64,000 bases of DNA from Sphingopyxis indica (lineage in GTDB: Bacteria; Pseudomonadota; Alphaproteobacteria; Sphingomonadales; Sphingomonadaceae): the NCBI RefSeq assembly GCF_900188185.1, contig NZ_FZPA01000005.1, positions 1 through 64,000 on the forward strand. The letters are read 5' to 3'. Position numbers and translations under genes: made by a program. This document shows, piece after piece, positions 34,755-45,022 of this stretch (position 1 is its first letter; each line of letters begins with the position of its first letter). A model generated the notes under the pieces. It worked only from the letters and a program-made list of their open reading frames with translations. It was not told the origin of the DNA and made no database searches.

Positions 34755-35441
34755 ATGCTTGACTGGTTTCGCGAACGCTATCTGCTCGTTCTCGGATCGA
34801 TCTACGTCTATAACGAGCATCGCGGCTATACCGCGATCGACCGGGTGATCGAGGCGGTCCGGGTGCGTTCGCCCGGCGACGGGGCATTGATCGCGGCAAT
34901 CGAGGATCATCGCCGGGACGAGCGCAAACATTATATGATGTTTCGGCGCTGGTTCGAGCAAAAGGGGTGGATGCCGCTCGATGTCGATCGCACCTTCGGG
35001 CATATCGACCGCTTCGTCGAAATCATTTTTCGAACGCCGATCGACCGGCTGGATACGCAAGAGGTCATCGACCGCGACGAATTGTTCGAACGCCTTTGCC
35101 GCGTGATTGCGCTGACCGAGCGCCGCGGATTCCGTCAGGTCGAAACGCTGCTCGCCAACCGATTCGTTGGCGGCGACCCGATCCTGACCCGGATTTTCCA
35201 GATCATCCGCAAGGACGAGCCAAGCCATTGGGCGCCCTATGAAGGCTGGCTGCGCGACCATGGCAAGCGGACGCCGCGCTGGTGGGAACGCGCCATCGAC
35301 GGCTTCATCCATTCCGAACTTCTGTTCATCAAGCTTCCGGCGCTGTTCCTGAACCCCTGGATCGCGCGCCGCACCGACTGGCCTGACGCGCACGAGCCGG
35401 ACGGCGACAGAATGGCGCCGCGATCGCGCGCCGCCGCATGA
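34755..35441 (+). CDS. Ferritin-like superfamily di-iron protein
   Basis: The 228-residue protein starts at the ATG at 34755 with GGGAG seven bases upstream (another ATG two codons earlier is less well placed). The four-helix metal site is complete: E21 in YVYNEHRGY, E56-x-x-H59 in DERKHY, E122 in LTERRG and E155-x-x-H158 in KDEPSHW. This E, ExxH, E, ExxH pattern is that of ferritin-like di-iron oxidases and oxygenases. No signal peptide. The stop overlaps the GtrA gene start (ATGA), and a glycosyltransferase follows, so it probably modifies a lipid or glycan precursor; that is inferred from context. Confidence 0.7.
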   Translation: MLDWFRERYLLVLGSIYVYNEHRGYTAIDRVIEAVRVRSPGDGALIAAIEDHRRDERKHYMMFRRWFEQKGWMPLDVDRTFGHIDRFVEIIFRTPIDRLDTQEVIDRDELFERLCRVIALTERRGFRQVETLLANRFVGGDPILTRIFQIIRKDEPSHWAPYEGWLRDHGKRTPRWWERAIDGFIHSELLFIKLPALFLNPWIARRTDWPDAHEPDGDRMAPRSRAAA

Positions 35442-35911
35442 CGGGCCGTTCGGCGCACGGGGAGCCCGACTTTCCACGCCTCGCTCCGGACGCAGCCCGG
35501 CCCGGGCTCGCCGCACGGCTGCTCACCCGCCGCGTCGGACGGATGCTCGTGCGCAACAGCATCGTGAGCAGCTTCGTCTTCCTGATCGGCCTCGGCCTGC
35601 TCTGGGTGCTCGTCCAACATTTCGGCATGAAGGCCGTCCCCGCCGCCGCGATCGGATTTCTGGTTTCGAACAGCCTGCACTACGCGCTCGGGCGGAGCTG
35701 GATCTTTCGCGGGACCGATCGCAAGATCCACACCGGCTATCTGATCTTCCTCATCAACGCCGGCCTTGGGCTGGCGATTACCGTCATCCTTTTCGCCGCG
35801 CTGCTGCAGTGGACCCCGATCCACTATCTCGTCGCCCGGGTGATCGTATCCCTGTTCGCGGGCCTCGCGATGTTCGTGCTGAACGCCGTCGTCAATTTCC
35901 GGCAGGTCTGA
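35438..35911 (+). CDS. GtrA-like membrane protein
   Basis: The 157-residue protein has four transmembrane segments (about 41-62, 67-88, 99-123 and 128-153), the GtrA fold. Conserved features are NSIVSSFVFLIGLG, FLVSNSLHYALGRSWIF and a C-terminal FVLNAVVNF, which matches the family's F-x-x-x-x-x-x-x-F-x-F end. GtrA proteins are thought to flip undecaprenyl-linked sugars used for glycosylation of surface polymers. It overlaps the ferritin-like gene by four bases and is one base from the glycosyltransferase start. Confidence 0.85.
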   Translation: MTGRSAHGEPDFPRLAPDAARPGLAARLLTRRVGRMLVRNSIVSSFVFLIGLGLLWVLVQHFGMKAVPAAAIGFLVSNSLHYALGRSWIFRGTDRKIHTGYLIFLINAGLGLAITVILFAALLQWTPIHYLVARVIVSLFAGLAMFVLNAVVNFRQV

Positions 35912-35912
35912 C

Positions 35913-37028
35913 ATGCGGATCGCCTTGTTTTCGGGAAATTACAACTATTTGCGCGAAGGCGCGAACCAGGCGCTGAACGCGCTCGTCGCCTATCTCGAGC
36001 GAAACGCGGGCTGCGAGGTCCGCATCTATTCCCCGGTGACCGACACCCCGGCATTCGAGCCGGCCGGGACGCTGATCGCGGTGCCGTCGATCGCCTTGCC
36101 GCTGCGCAGCGAATTTCAGCTCGCGCTTGGCCTGCCGGCGTCGATCCGCCGCGACCTTTTGCGCTTCGCCCCCGACATAATCCACGTCGCGACTCCCGAC
36201 ATCCTCGGGACGCGCGCGCAGACCTTCGCTCTGCGGCGCGGCATTCCGACGGTCGCCAGCCTGCACACCCGCTTCGAATCCTATCTCGACTATTACGGAC
36301 TGGGGTGGGGGCGCCCGCTGGTCGAGGCGCATATCCGGCGCTTCTATCGCCGCAGCGACCATGTTCTTGCCCCGACGCCGGGCCTTGCCCGCGACATGAA
36401 AGCGCTGCGCGGCGACGACAAGGCCAGCGTGTGGAGCCGCGGGGTCGATCGCGACCGGTTCGCGCCGACCCGCCGCGATCTCGACTGGCGCCGCGCGCGC
36501 GGGATCGGCGACGACCGGATCGCGATCCTCTTCTTCGGCCGGCTGGTGCTCGAAAAAGGCGTGAAAACCTTCATTTCGGTTCTGCGCGAGCTGCAGTGCC
36601 GCGTGCCCGTCACGCCGCTCATCGTCGGCGCCGGACCGGCGGCCGGCGCCTTCGCCGCGCTTCCCGGGGCGGTGATGACCGGGCATCTCGACGGACCCGA
36701 CCTCGCGCGCGCGGTCGCGAGCGCGGACATCATGCTCACGCCCAGCACGACCGAGACGTTCGGCAATGTCGTGCTCGAAGCGATGGCGTCGGGCCTTCCG
36801 GTGGTCAGTGCCGACGCGCCGAGCGCCCGCGCGCTGCTCGTCGACGGCGAGACCGGACTCTTGTGCCTGCCCGGCGCTGTGCCCGCCTACGTCGATGCGA
36901 TCACCCGACTGCTCGACGCCGGCCTCCGCCGGGCGATGGGGCTAAGAGCGCACGCCGCCAGCGCCGCTTATTCTTGGGATGCGGCGTCGGAAAGCGTCGC
37001 GGACGTCTATCGCTCGATCGTCCTTTAG
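35913..37028 (+). CDS. Family 4-type glycosyltransferase
   Basis: The 371-residue protein has a GT-B fold. The N-terminal acceptor half begins MRIALFSGNYNYLREGANQ and contains DIIHVATPDILGTRAQ and PTVASLHTRFESYLDYYG; the C-terminal nucleotide-sugar half has ILFFGRLVLEKGVKTF and the E-x7-E motif STTETFGNVVLEAMASGLP. This resembles glycosyltransferases that mannosylate or glucosylate lipids (the PimB/SqdX-like group). Cytoplasmic, probably membrane-associated. It is the third gene of the ferritin-like/GtrA operon, so it likely acts on the lipid carrier handled by GtrA. Confidence 0.88.
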   Translation: MRIALFSGNYNYLREGANQALNALVAYLERNAGCEVRIYSPVTDTPAFEPAGTLIAVPSIALPLRSEFQLALGLPASIRRDLLRFAPDIIHVATPDILGTRAQTFALRRGIPTVASLHTRFESYLDYYGLGWGRPLVEAHIRRFYRRSDHVLAPTPGLARDMKALRGDDKASVWSRGVDRDRFAPTRRDLDWRRARGIGDDRIAILFFGRLVLEKGVKTFISVLRELQCRVPVTPLIVGAGPAAGAFAALPGAVMTGHLDGPDLARAVASADIMLTPSTTETFGNVVLEAMASGLPVVSADAPSARALLVDGETGLLCLPGAVPAYVDAITRLLDAGLRRAMGLRAHAASAAYSWDAASESVADVYRSIVL

Positions 37029-37105
37029 ACCCGCAATCTTCGGCATTCCTTCAGAATCCGAAGGATCGTCGCCTTTTGAAAGGGTCGGACAATCGGGTCG
37101 CTACC

Positions 37106-37480
37106 CTAGCGGCATTGCAGATCGCCGCGATCAATCGCCTGCCCCAGCAAGCCACCACCCACTGCGCCGAGGATAGTGCCGAGCGTGCGATCGCGACCGC
37201 CATCGAGTTCGCGCCCCGCGAGCGCGCCGACCGCCGCGCCGACGATCAACCCGGTGGTGCCATTGTCGCGCCGGCAATAATATTGGCCGTCGCGACCGCG
37301 CCACACATAGTCGTCATAACCGATCCGGCGCGGCTCATAATAGCGACCGTAGCTGTCATATATGGCGCGGTCTTTCGCACGCTTGCCATGCGCGGGCGCC
37401 CACGGCGGCGGGTCGGCCTGCGCCGAGGAAAGCGGGACCACAAGGGCAGCCATCAGCGCCGCCCCAAGAAGATATTTCAT
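37106..37480 (-). CDS. Glycine-zipper envelope protein
   Basis: The 124-residue protein has a signal peptide (MKYLLGAALMAALVVPLSSAQA) and a Tyr/Arg-rich middle (RAIYDSYGRYYEPRR, then YYCRRDNGTTG). A glycine-zipper hairpin follows (about 77-115, GLIVGAAVGALAGRELDGG and GTILGAVGGGLLGQAI), a motif that inserts into the outer membrane in small lipoproteins and envelope-stability proteins. No lipobox is present. The ATG has a GGAG Shine-Dalgarno. It lies convergent to the glycosyltransferase and downstream of hutC but separated by 108 bases, so it is probably its own transcription unit. Confidence 0.75.
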   Translation of the reverse strand: MKYLLGAALMAALVVPLSSAQADPPPWAPAHGKRAKDRAIYDSYGRYYEPRRIGYDDYVWRGRDGQYYCRRDNGTTGLIVGAAVGALAGRELDGGRDRTLGTILGAVGGGLLGQAIDRGDLQCR

Positions 37481-37588
37481 CGCGAAACTCCATTTCGTCG
37501 CTTGTTCGATGACCGAAACGCGGTCCCGCTATCATGGTTCCGGTCGGCTGCACCGCCGATGAACGTCGAACGGGCCGCGCCGCGCCGT

Positions 37589-38311
37589 TCACACGCCGCC
37601 CATGCTCCGCGCCGATCCGAAGCGGGCGATCAGGTCATAGGCGGAGCCTACGAAATGCTGTCGCACCAGCGTGATCCCCTCGTCGCCGCGCCACGTCCGC
37701 CGCTCGATGAACAGGCAGGCGTTTCCGGTTTCGATTTCCAGCCGCGCGGCGACGGTCCGGTCGGCAGCGACCGCGGCGATGCGCGTCTCGGCCTCGGTCC
37801 AGGGCACATGGCCGAGCAGCCACGCGCCGGGCGATATTTCGGCGAAATCCTCGAGCGCGATTTCGGGCACCGACCACAGGCTGACAAGGCGCCGTTCGCT
37901 GGCAAGCGGCATGTCGTCGGCGAAATGGACGCCGTCGATGACCAGCAATTCGCCGCGTCCCGCAAGCTGGACCTCCTCGGCATCGGCCGGATCGGGCGGC
38001 GCCGTCCTGCGGCCGAGGAGTTCGAAACGATAGCGCTGGCCGCGCTCCGTCACTTCCTGTTCGAGGTCGGGGATGTCGAGCATCATCGAATGGACGCGCG
38101 GGCGCGCGACGAACGACCCCGCACGCTTGCGCCGCTCGATCAGCCCTGCCGAGGCGAGTGCCGACAACGCCTTGCTGACCGTCATTCGCGCGCAGCCATA
38201 GTCGCGCATCAGTTCCTGCTCGGTCGGCAGGCGCGCGCCGGGGCGCAGTGCGCCCGACAGGATCGCCGCCTCCATCTCGCTGCGGATGCGCTCGTGCAGC
38301 GGCAGGCTCAT
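37589..38311 (-). CDS. hutC: HutC, GntR-family repressor of histidine utilisation
   Basis: The 240-residue protein has an N-terminal GntR winged helix (about 1-70; LPTEQELMRDYGCARMTVSKALSALASAGLIERRK) and a C-terminal UTRA ligand-binding domain (about 90-235; ERRTWRGDEGITLVRQHFVG). HutC binds operators in hut promoters and is released by urocanate. Its ATG overlaps the hutF stop by four bases, so it is made with HutF. The likely operator is the palindrome at 39711-39722. Confidence 0.92.
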   Translation of the reverse strand: MSLPLHERIRSEMEAAILSGALRPGARLPTEQELMRDYGCARMTVSKALSALASAGLIERRKRAGSFVARPRVHSMMLDIPDLEQEVTERGQRYRFELLGRRTAPPDPADAEEVQLAGRGELLVIDGVHFADDMPLASERRLVSLWSVPEIALEDFAEISPGAWLLGHVPWTEAETRIAAVAADRTVAARLEIETGNACLFIERRTWRGDEGITLVRQHFVGSAYDLIARFGSARSMGGV

Positions 38312-39684
38312 GCAAAGAGCCTTGCGAGTGCGCGGCGATAATCGGCCTCAATCGCCTCGCGCGCGACATGGCGGCCGCCGCGCACCACTTCGGCGCCGCG
38401 CCGCCAGACGCGGTCGATCGCCCCCCGCCCCGCCGCGAAGAGGAAGGAATCGGTGAGCCACGGTCCCGAGCGGCCGAAGAGCGAGACATGATTTTCGTCG
38501 AGGCTGACGATATCGGCGGAATGCCCGACCGCGAGCCCCCCTTCGACCCCGAGCGCCTGCGCGCCGCCCGCAAGCGCGGCGTCGAACAGATCCTGCCCGG
38601 TCGAGCGGTCGGGCGCCGCGGCGAGCCTGTTGCGCGCGCGGCCCGCGAGCCGCTGGCCATATTCGAGCCAGCGCAGTTCCTCGGTCATGTCGATGAGCAC
38701 GTTCGAATCGGAGCCGACGCCAAAGCGCCCACCCGCCTCGCGCCAGGCCGGCATGGGAAATATCCCGTCGCCGAGATTGGCTTCGGTGATCGGGCACAGT
38801 CCCGCAACCGCCCCCGTCGCCGCGAGCGCCATGCTTTCCTCCGCGGTCATGTGCGTCGCGTGAACGAGGCACCAGCGCGCATCGACCTCGGCATGGGCGA
38901 GCAGCCATTCGACCGGCCGCCGGCCGCTCCATGCGAGGCAGTCGTCGACCTCCTTCACCTGTTCGGCGATATGGATATGCACCGGCGCCGCGCCGCCAAG
39001 GTCGAGCAGCGCGGCAAGTTCGGCGCCGGTCACCGCGCGCAGGCTGTGCGGCGCGACGCCGACCACCGCGTCGGGCAGCTCCGCCGCCGCCGCTCGTGCG
39101 GCTTCGAGCAGGCGCGCGAAGCCGTCGACATCGTGCAGGAAGCGCCGCTGTGCATCGCTCGCCGGGGCGCCGCCGAAGCCGCCATGCGCATAAAAAACCG
39201 GCAAATGCGTCAGCGCGATTCCGGTCCCGGCAGCCGCGGCGACGATCGCGCGGCTCATCTCGGCCGGATCGGCATAGGGGGCGCCCGCCGGATCGTGGTG
39301 CAGATAATGGAACTCGCCGACGCGGGTGAAGCCGCTTTCGAGCATTTCGGCGTAGGCGAGCGCCGCGATCGCGCGCAACCCCTCGGGATCGACGCAATCG
39401 ACGAAGCGGTACATCAGCTCGCGCCACGTCCAGAAGCTGTCGTCGCCCGGCCCGCGCACCTCGGCAAGTCCCGCCATGCCGCGCTGAAAGGCATGGCAGT
39501 GCAGGTTCGGCATCCCGGGCAGAGCGAGCGCGTGGCGTTCGTCGCCCGGTTGCGCCTCGGCACCCTGCACGATCGTCGTCACCAGCCCGTCGGCGATCCC
39601 GATGCGGACATTCTCCTCCCACCCGCCGGGCAGCAGCGCGCGGCGGAAATGCAGGCTGTGGGCGGCGGGAGCGCGATCGGTCAT
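38308..39684 (-). CDS. hutF: HutF, formimidoylglutamate deiminase
   Basis: The 458-residue protein is an amidohydrolase-fold enzyme that converts N-formimino-L-glutamate plus water to N-formylglutamate and ammonia, the fourth step in the five-step hut route. The metal site is visible: LPGMPNLHCHAFQRGMAG (HxH), HIHIAEQ, and GVGSDSNVLIDM with the catalytic Asp. Length is normal for HutF (about 450). The ATG has AAAGG upstream. It is divergent from hutI across an 85-base region and co-transcribed with hutC. Its presence with hutG shows that the formiminoglutamase route is not used. Confidence 0.93.
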   Translation of the reverse strand: MTDRAPAAHSLHFRRALLPGGWEENVRIGIADGLVTTIVQGAEAQPGDERHALALPGMPNLHCHAFQRGMAGLAEVRGPGDDSFWTWRELMYRFVDCVDPEGLRAIAALAYAEMLESGFTRVGEFHYLHHDPAGAPYADPAEMSRAIVAAAAGTGIALTHLPVFYAHGGFGGAPASDAQRRFLHDVDGFARLLEAARAAAAELPDAVVGVAPHSLRAVTGAELAALLDLGGAAPVHIHIAEQVKEVDDCLAWSGRRPVEWLLAHAEVDARWCLVHATHMTAEESMALAATGAVAGLCPITEANLGDGIFPMPAWREAGGRFGVGSDSNVLIDMTEELRWLEYGQRLAGRARNRLAAAPDRSTGQDLFDAALAGGAQALGVEGGLAVGHSADIVSLDENHVSLFGRSGPWLTDSFLFAAGRGAIDRVWRRGAEVVRGGRHVAREAIEADYRRALARLFA

Positions 39685-39710
39685 CGGCGGCCTTTCGTGA
39701 AGCGGTAATT

Positions 39711-39722
39711 ATGTCTATACAT
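39711..39722. promoter_or_regulatory. Candidate HutC operator between hutF and hutI
   Basis: ATGT-CTAT-ACAT is a palindrome with four-base arms, extended by AAT/ATT-like flanks (39707-39726), in the short divergent gap. HutC sites in other proteobacteria have a similar TGTATA-type core. One site between the two starts could control both directions. Identification is by position and symmetry only. Confidence 0.5.
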
Positions 39723-39769
39723 TATTGGCGAAGGATGCAATGATTCCGGCGAAGGGAGATTCGCGCGTG

Positions 39770-40969
39770 ATGCGGTGCGACACATTATGGCGCAAGGCGC
39801 GGCTCGCGACGATGGCCGGCGACGGTCCGGGGATCGTCGAGGCGGGGCTGATCGCCGCGAAGGACGGCCGCATCGTCTATGCCGGCCCCGAAGCCGGCGC
39901 CCCCGCGCTCGACGCCGCCGAGATCGTCGACTGCGACGGCCGCTGGATCACCCCCGGCCTGATCGACTGCCACACGCATCTGATCCACGCAGGCAATCGC
40001 GCGCGCGAATTCGAGCTGCGGCTCGAGGGCGCCTCCTATGAGGATATCGCCCGCGCCGGCGGCGGTATCCTCTCCACGATGAAGGCGACGCGCGCGGCGA
40101 GCGAGGACGAGCTGGTCGCCTCCGCCCTCCCCCGCCTCGACGCGCTGATCGCCGAGGGCGTCACCACGGTCGAGATCAAGTCGGGCTATGGCCTCGATAC
40201 GCCCAGCGAAATCCGGATGCTGCGCGCCGCGCGGCGGCTGGGCGAGGCGCGCGACGTGCGCATCGCCGCGACCTTCCTCGGCGCCCACGCGCTGCCGCCC
40301 GAATATGCGGGCGACGCCGACGCCTATGTCGCGCATGTCGCGGACGCGATGCTGCCCGAGGTTGCCCGGCTCGGCCTCGCCGACGCGGTCGATGCCTTTT
40401 GCGAGAGCATCGGCTTCAGCGCCGCACAGACCGAACATGTCTTTGAGGCCGCAAAGCGCGCCGGCCTGCCGGTCAAGCTCCATGCCGAGCAATTGTCGAA
40501 CCAGCATGGCGCGGCGCTCGCGGCGCGCTACGGCGCGCTGTCGGCCGACCATCTCGAATGTCTCGACACCGAGGGGATCGCCGCGATGGCGAGGGCGGGG
40601 ACGGTCGCGACGCTGCTCCCCGGCGCCTATTATTTCACCCGCGAAACGCAGCTGCCGCCGATCGCGGCGCTCCGTGCGGCGCGCGTCCCGATCGCGCTCG
40701 CCACCGACTGCAATCCCGGCACTTCGCCGCTGACTTCGATCCTGCTGGCGATGAACATGGGCGCGACCTTGTTCCGGCTGACCGTCGCCGAATGCCTGAT
40801 CGGCGTGACGCGAAACGCCGCCGCCGCCCTGGGGCTGGGGAGCAATATCGGCACGCTCGAACCCGGCAAGGCGTGCGACCTTGCGATCTGGGACATCGAG
40901 CAGCCCGCAGATCTCGTCTATCGCATGGGGCTGAACCCGCTCCATGCCCGCATCCGGAGTGGTCGATGA
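39770..40969 (+). CDS. hutI: HutI, imidazolonepropionase
   Basis: The 399-residue call starts at the ATG at 39770; a GTG at 39767 has slightly better spacing to the AAGGGAG site, and the frame extends to 39725. Homologues begin near this [10 protein letters not shown] segment. It hydrolyses imidazolone-5-propionate to formiminoglutamate. Metal-binding motifs are present: [29 protein letters not shown], and [11 protein letters not shown]. The stop overlaps the hutH start (ATGA), beginning a tightly coupled four-gene operon. Confidence 0.93.
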   Translation: MRCDTLWRKARLATMAGDGPGIVEAGLIAAKDGRIVYAGPEAGAPALDAAEIVDCDGRWITPGLIDCHTHLIHAGNRAREFELRLEGASYEDIARAGGGILSTMKATRAASEDELVASALPRLDALIAEGVTTVEIKSGYGLDTPSEIRMLRAARRLGEARDVRIAATFLGAHALPPEYAGDADAYVAHVADAMLPEVARLGLADAVDAFCESIGFSAAQTEHVFEAAKRAGLPVKLHAEQLSNQHGAALAARYGALSADHLECLDTEGIAAMARAGTVATLLPGAYYFTRETQLPPIAALRAARVPIALATDCNPGTSPLTSILLAMNMGATLFRLTVAECLIGVTRNAAAALGLGSNIGTLEPGKACDLAIWDIEQPADLVYRMGLNPLHARIRSGR

Positions 40970-42495
40970 CCGACATGATCCTGAACCCCGGCGCCGTTTC
41001 GCTCGGCCATTGGCGCGCCATCTATCGCGGCGCCGCGCCGCGGCTCGACCCCGCCTGCGCGCCGCGTATCGCCGAAAGTGCCGAGGCCGTGCAGCGCATC
41101 CTCGCGCATGGCGCCCCCGTCTATGGCATCAACACCGGCTTCGGGAAGCTCGCGAGCGTGCGGATCGGCGACGCCGACCTCGCGACGCTCCAGCGCAACA
41201 TCGTGCTCAGCCACGCCGCGGGCACCGGTGAGCCGTCGCCCGTTCCCGTCGTCCGGCTGATGATGGCATTGAAGCTCGCAAGCCTCGCGCAAGGCGCCTC
41301 GGGCGTCCGCCCCGAAACCGTCGCGCTGCTCGAAGCGATGCTGGCGAAGGGGCTGACCCCCGTGGTGCCGTCGCAGGGCTCGGTCGGCGCGAGCGGCGAC
41401 CTCGCGCCGCTGTCGCACATGGCGGCGGCGATGATCGGGGTCGGCGAAATCGAGGTCGCGGGCGAGCGCCTGCCCGCCGCCGACGCGCTGGCGCGCGCCG
41501 GGCTCGCCCCGCTCGAACTCGCGGCGAAGGAAGGGCTCGCGCTCCTCAACGGCACGCAATTTTCGGCCGCCAATGCGCTCGCGGCGCTGTTCGAGACCGA
41601 AAGCATCTTCCAGGCCGCGCTCGTCACCGGCGCACTCTCGACCGAAGCGGCCAAGGGCTCCGACACGCCCTTCGACGCGCGCATCCACGAATTGCGCCGC
41701 CACCGCGGCCAGATCGAGGTCGCGGCGGCGCTGCGCGGCCTGATGGCGGGCTCGGCGATCCGCGCCTCGCACCGCGACGACGACCCGCGCGTGCAGGACC
41801 CTTATTGCCTACGCTGTCAGCCGCAGGTGATGGGCGCCGCGCTCGACCTGCTGCGCCAGGCGGCGGCGACGCTCGAAATCGAGGCGAACGGCGTTTCGGA
41901 CAACCCGCTCATCTTCGCCGAAAGCGACGAAGCGCTGTCGGGCGGCAATTTCCACGCCGAGCCGGTCGCCTTCGCCGCCGACATGATCGCGCTCGCGATC
42001 TGCGAAATCGGCTCGATCGCCGAGCGCCGGATCGCGATGCTCGTCGACCCGGCCTTGTCGGGCCTCCCCGCCTTCCTGACCCCGCAGCCGGGGCTCAATT
42101 CGGGCTTCATGATCCCGCAGGTCACCGCCGCGGCGCTGGTCAGCGAGAACAAGCAGCGCGCCTATCCGGCCAGCGTCGATTCGATCCCGACCTCGGCCAA
42201 CCAGGAGGATCATGTGTCGATGGCGGCGCACGGCGCGCGGCGCCTGCTCGCAATGGCCGAAAATGCGAGCGCGGTGATCGGCATCGAGCTGCTCGCCGCG
42301 GCGCAGGGCTGCGACTTCCACGCGGGATTGAGCTCCTCGGCGGCGCTCGAAGCGGTGCGCGCCCTGCTGCGTGCCGAGGTGCCGATGCTCGACCACGACC
42401 GCCATTTCCACCCCGACATGGAGGCGGCGAACGCGCTCGTCCGGCGCGGCGCGGTGGCGGAGGCGGCGGGGCTGGCGCTGCCGGGAATCGCCTGA
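40966..42495 (+). CDS. hutH: HutH, histidine ammonia-lyase
   Basis: The 509-residue protein starts at the ATG at 40966, overlapping the hutI stop. It deaminates histidine to urocanate, the first step. The Ala142-Ser143-Gly144 triad in [13 protein letters not shown] forms the MIO electrophile. Other family blocks are [48 protein letters not shown] and [17 protein letters not shown]. Length is normal. The stop overlaps hutG by one base (TGATG). Confidence 0.96.
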   Translation: MTDMILNPGAVSLGHWRAIYRGAAPRLDPACAPRIAESAEAVQRILAHGAPVYGINTGFGKLASVRIGDADLATLQRNIVLSHAAGTGEPSPVPVVRLMMALKLASLAQGASGVRPETVALLEAMLAKGLTPVVPSQGSVGASGDLAPLSHMAAAMIGVGEIEVAGERLPAADALARAGLAPLELAAKEGLALLNGTQFSAANALAALFETESIFQAALVTGALSTEAAKGSDTPFDARIHELRRHRGQIEVAAALRGLMAGSAIRASHRDDDPRVQDPYCLRCQPQVMGAALDLLRQAAATLEIEANGVSDNPLIFAESDEALSGGNFHAEPVAFAADMIALAICEIGSIAERRIAMLVDPALSGLPAFLTPQPGLNSGFMIPQVTAAALVSENKQRAYPASVDSIPTSANQEDHVSMAAHGARRLLAMAENASAVIGIELLAAAQGCDFHAGLSSSAALEAVRALLRAEVPMLDHDRHFHPDMEAANALVRRGAVAEAAGLALPGIA

Positions 42496-43298
42496 TGGAC
42501 TGGCTGCGCATCCATCGCGACGACGCGCCGCTGATCGTCGCCTTCCCGCACGGCGGCACCGGGCTCGCCGGCCGCGAGGACGCCTTTGTCTCGCCATGGC
42601 GCGCGCGGCTCGACACCGACTGGTGGATCGAGCCGCTCTATGCTTTCGTCCGCGACCTCGGCGCGACGACGATCGCGACCGACATTTCGCGCAGCGTCAT
42701 CGACATGAACCGCGACCCGTCGGGCGCCTCGCTCTATCCCGGACAAGCCACGACCGAGCTGTGCCCGACGACGACCTTCGACGGCGACCCGCTCTATGTC
42801 GAAGGCACACCGAGCGAAGGCGAGATCGAACAGCGTCGCCGCGCCTTTCACACCCCCTATCACGCCGCGCTCGCCGCCGAGATCGCGCGGTTGAGGGCGC
42901 AGCATGGCCGCGTCGTCCTCTACGACGCCCATTCGATCCGCAGCCGCGTGCCGCGCCTGTTCGACGGCGAATTGCCGCAGTTCAATATCGGCACCGATGG
43001 CGGCGCGACCTGCGCGCCCGAGCTTGAAGCCGCGGTCGCCGCGATCTGCGCCGCAAGCGGACACAGCCATGTCGTCAACGGCCGCTTCCGCGGCGGCTGG
43101 ACGACGCGCCACTACGGCCGCCCCGAAACCGGCGTCCACGCGATCCAGATGGAACTCGCGATGCGCGGCTATATGGCCGAGCCCGCGGCCCTCGACGAAC
43201 ATCATTGGCCGAGCCCCCTCGACCCCACCCCCGCGATCGCCCCCGTGCTGCACCAGGTGATCGCCGCCGCGCTCGACTTTGCGAAAGGACACCCATGA
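42495..43298 (+). CDS. hutG: HutG, N-formylglutamate deformylase (amidohydrolase)
   Basis: The 267-residue enzyme starts at the ATG at 42495, sharing one base with the hutH stop. It cleaves N-formylglutamate to glutamate and formate, the last step. The FPHGGTG and [16 protein letters not shown] blocks and [12 protein letters not shown] are typical of the N-formylglutamate amidohydrolase family. The stop overlaps hutU by four bases. Confidence 0.93.
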   Translation: MDWLRIHRDDAPLIVAFPHGGTGLAGREDAFVSPWRARLDTDWWIEPLYAFVRDLGATTIATDISRSVIDMNRDPSGASLYPGQATTELCPTTTFDGDPLYVEGTPSEGEIEQRRRAFHTPYHAALAAEIARLRAQHGRVVLYDAHSIRSRVPRLFDGELPQFNIGTDGGATCAPELEAAVAAICAASGHSHVVNGRFRGGWTTRHYGRPETGVHAIQMELAMRGYMAEPAALDEHHWPSPLDPTPAIAPVLHQVIAAALDFAKGHP

Positions 43299-44962
43299 CC
43301 CGTCTCGACAACAGCCGCGTCGTCAAGGCGCCGACCGGCCACCAGCTCAACGCGAAAAGCTGGCTCACCGAAGCGCCGCTCAGGATGCTGATGAACAATC
43401 TTCATCCCGACGTCGCCGAGCGGCCCGAGGAACTGGTCGTCTATGGCGGCATCGGCCGCGCCGCGCGCGACTGGGAAAGCTATGACAAGATCGTCGAGAC
43501 GCTGAAGCGGCTCGAGGGCGACGAAACGCTGCTCGTCCAGTCGGGCAAGCCCGTGGGTGTCTTCCGCACCCACGCCGACGCGCCGCGCGTGCTCATCGCG
43601 AACAGCAATCTCGTGCCCAATTGGGCGAATTGGGAACATTTCGGCGAGCTCGATAAGCGCGGGCTCGCGATGTACGGTCAGATGACTGCGGGCTCGTGGA
43701 TCTACATCGGCACGCAGGGCATCGTGCAGGGCACCTACGAAACCTTCGTCGAGATGGGGCGCCAGCATTATGGCGGCGACCTTTCGGGCAAATGGCTGCT
43801 CACCGCCGGATTGGGCGGCATGGGCGGCGCACAGCCGCTCGCGGCGGTGATGGCGGGCGCATCGTGCCTCGCGATCGAATGCCAGCCGAGCCGCATCGAA
43901 ATGCGCCTGCGCACCGGCTATCTCGACAAGGCCGCGCAGTCGATCGACGAGGCGCTGGCGATCATCGAGCAAAGCTGCGCCGACAGCACGCCGGTGTCGG
44001 TCGGCCTGCTCGGCAACGCCGCGGAAATACTGCCCGAACTCTACGCGCGCGGCATTCGCCCCGACCTCCTCACCGACCAGACGAGCGCGCACGATCCGGT
44101 GAACGGCTATCTGCCGGTCGGCTGGAGCGTCGCCGAATGGGTCGAAAAGCGCGAAAGCGATCCCGCGGCGGTGGCGAAGGCGGCCAAGGCCTCGATGGCG
44201 GTGCATGTTCGCGCGATGCTCGACTTCCAGGCCGCGGGCGTGCCGACCACCGACTATGGCAACAACATCCGCCAGGTCGCGAAGGACGAGGGCGTCGACA
44301 ATGCGTTCGATTTTCCGGGCTTCGTTCCCGCCTATATCCGCCCGCTCTTCTGCCGCGGCATCGGTCCCTTCCGCTGGGCGGCGCTGTCGGGCGACCCCGA
44401 GGACGTCTATCGCACCGACGCCAAGGTGAAGGAGCTGCTGCCCGACAATGCGCATCTCCACCGCTGGCTCGACATGGCGCGCGAGAAGATCAAGTTCCAG
44501 GGGCTGCCCGCGCGCATCTGCTGGGTCGGGCTCGGCGACCGCCACCGGCTCGGCCTCGCCTTCAACGAAATGGTGGCGAAAGGCGAACTCAAGGCGCCGG
44601 TCGTGATCGGCCGCGACCATCTCGATTCGGGATCGGTCGCCAGCCCCAACCGCGAGACCGAGGCGATGCGCGACGGCAGCGACGCGGTGTCCGACTGGCC
44701 GCTGCTCAACGCGCTCCTCAACACCGCGAGCGGCGCGACCTGGGTGTCGCTGCACCACGGCGGCGGGGTCGGCATGGGCTATTCGCAGCACGCCGGCATG
44801 GTGATCGTCGCCGACGGCACCGGCGAGGCGGCGAAGCGGCTCGAGCGCGTGCTGTGGAACGACCCCGCGTCGGGGGTGATGCGCCACGCCGACGCCGGCT
44901 ATGAGATCGCACTCGACTGCGCGCGCGAAAAGGGCCTCGACCTCCCCGCCATCCTCGGCTGA
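43295..44962 (+). CDS. hutU: HutU, urocanate hydratase
   Basis: The 555-residue protein starts at the ATG at 43295. It converts urocanate to imidazolone propionate with a tightly bound NAD as electrophile. Recognisable blocks are [65 protein letters not shown] and [15 protein letters not shown]. Length matches the family (about 550-560). It is the last gene of the hut operon. No histidine or urocanate transporter gene is present in this window. Confidence 0.96.
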   Translation: MTRLDNSRVVKAPTGHQLNAKSWLTEAPLRMLMNNLHPDVAERPEELVVYGGIGRAARDWESYDKIVETLKRLEGDETLLVQSGKPVGVFRTHADAPRVLIANSNLVPNWANWEHFGELDKRGLAMYGQMTAGSWIYIGTQGIVQGTYETFVEMGRQHYGGDLSGKWLLTAGLGGMGGAQPLAAVMAGASCLAIECQPSRIEMRLRTGYLDKAAQSIDEALAIIEQSCADSTPVSVGLLGNAAEILPELYARGIRPDLLTDQTSAHDPVNGYLPVGWSVAEWVEKRESDPAAVAKAAKASMAVHVRAMLDFQAAGVPTTDYGNNIRQVAKDEGVDNAFDFPGFVPAYIRPLFCRGIGPFRWAALSGDPEDVYRTDAKVKELLPDNAHLHRWLDMAREKIKFQGLPARICWVGLGDRHRLGLAFNEMVAKGELKAPVVIGRDHLDSGSVASPNRETEAMRDGSDAVSDWPLLNALLNTASGATWVSLHHGGGVGMGYSQHAGMVIVADGTGEAAKRLERVLWNDPASGVMRHADAGYEIALDCAREKGLDLPAILG

Positions 44963-44994
44963 GATCAGGCATCGAGCGGTAAATCCCCACCGCC

Positions 44995-45016
44995 TCCCCG
45001 AGCGAAGACGAGGGGC
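44995..45016. repeat. Dispersed 22-base repeat copy
   Basis: A TCCCCGAGCGAAGACGAGG-type element whose 22 bases recur exactly at 53353-53374. It ends seven bases before the PQQ-dehydrogenase remnant. Elements with this GAGCGAAGACGAGG core look like dispersed intergenic repeats. Confidence 0.6.
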
Positions 45017-45022
45017 GACGTG

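Noticed and set aside
36305..38341. A 678-codon plus-strand frame across the glycosyltransferase, glycine-zipper and hutC genes
   Set aside because: It is out of frame with a clear glycosyltransferase and antisense to hutC, and its product is Arg/Ala-rich without domains.
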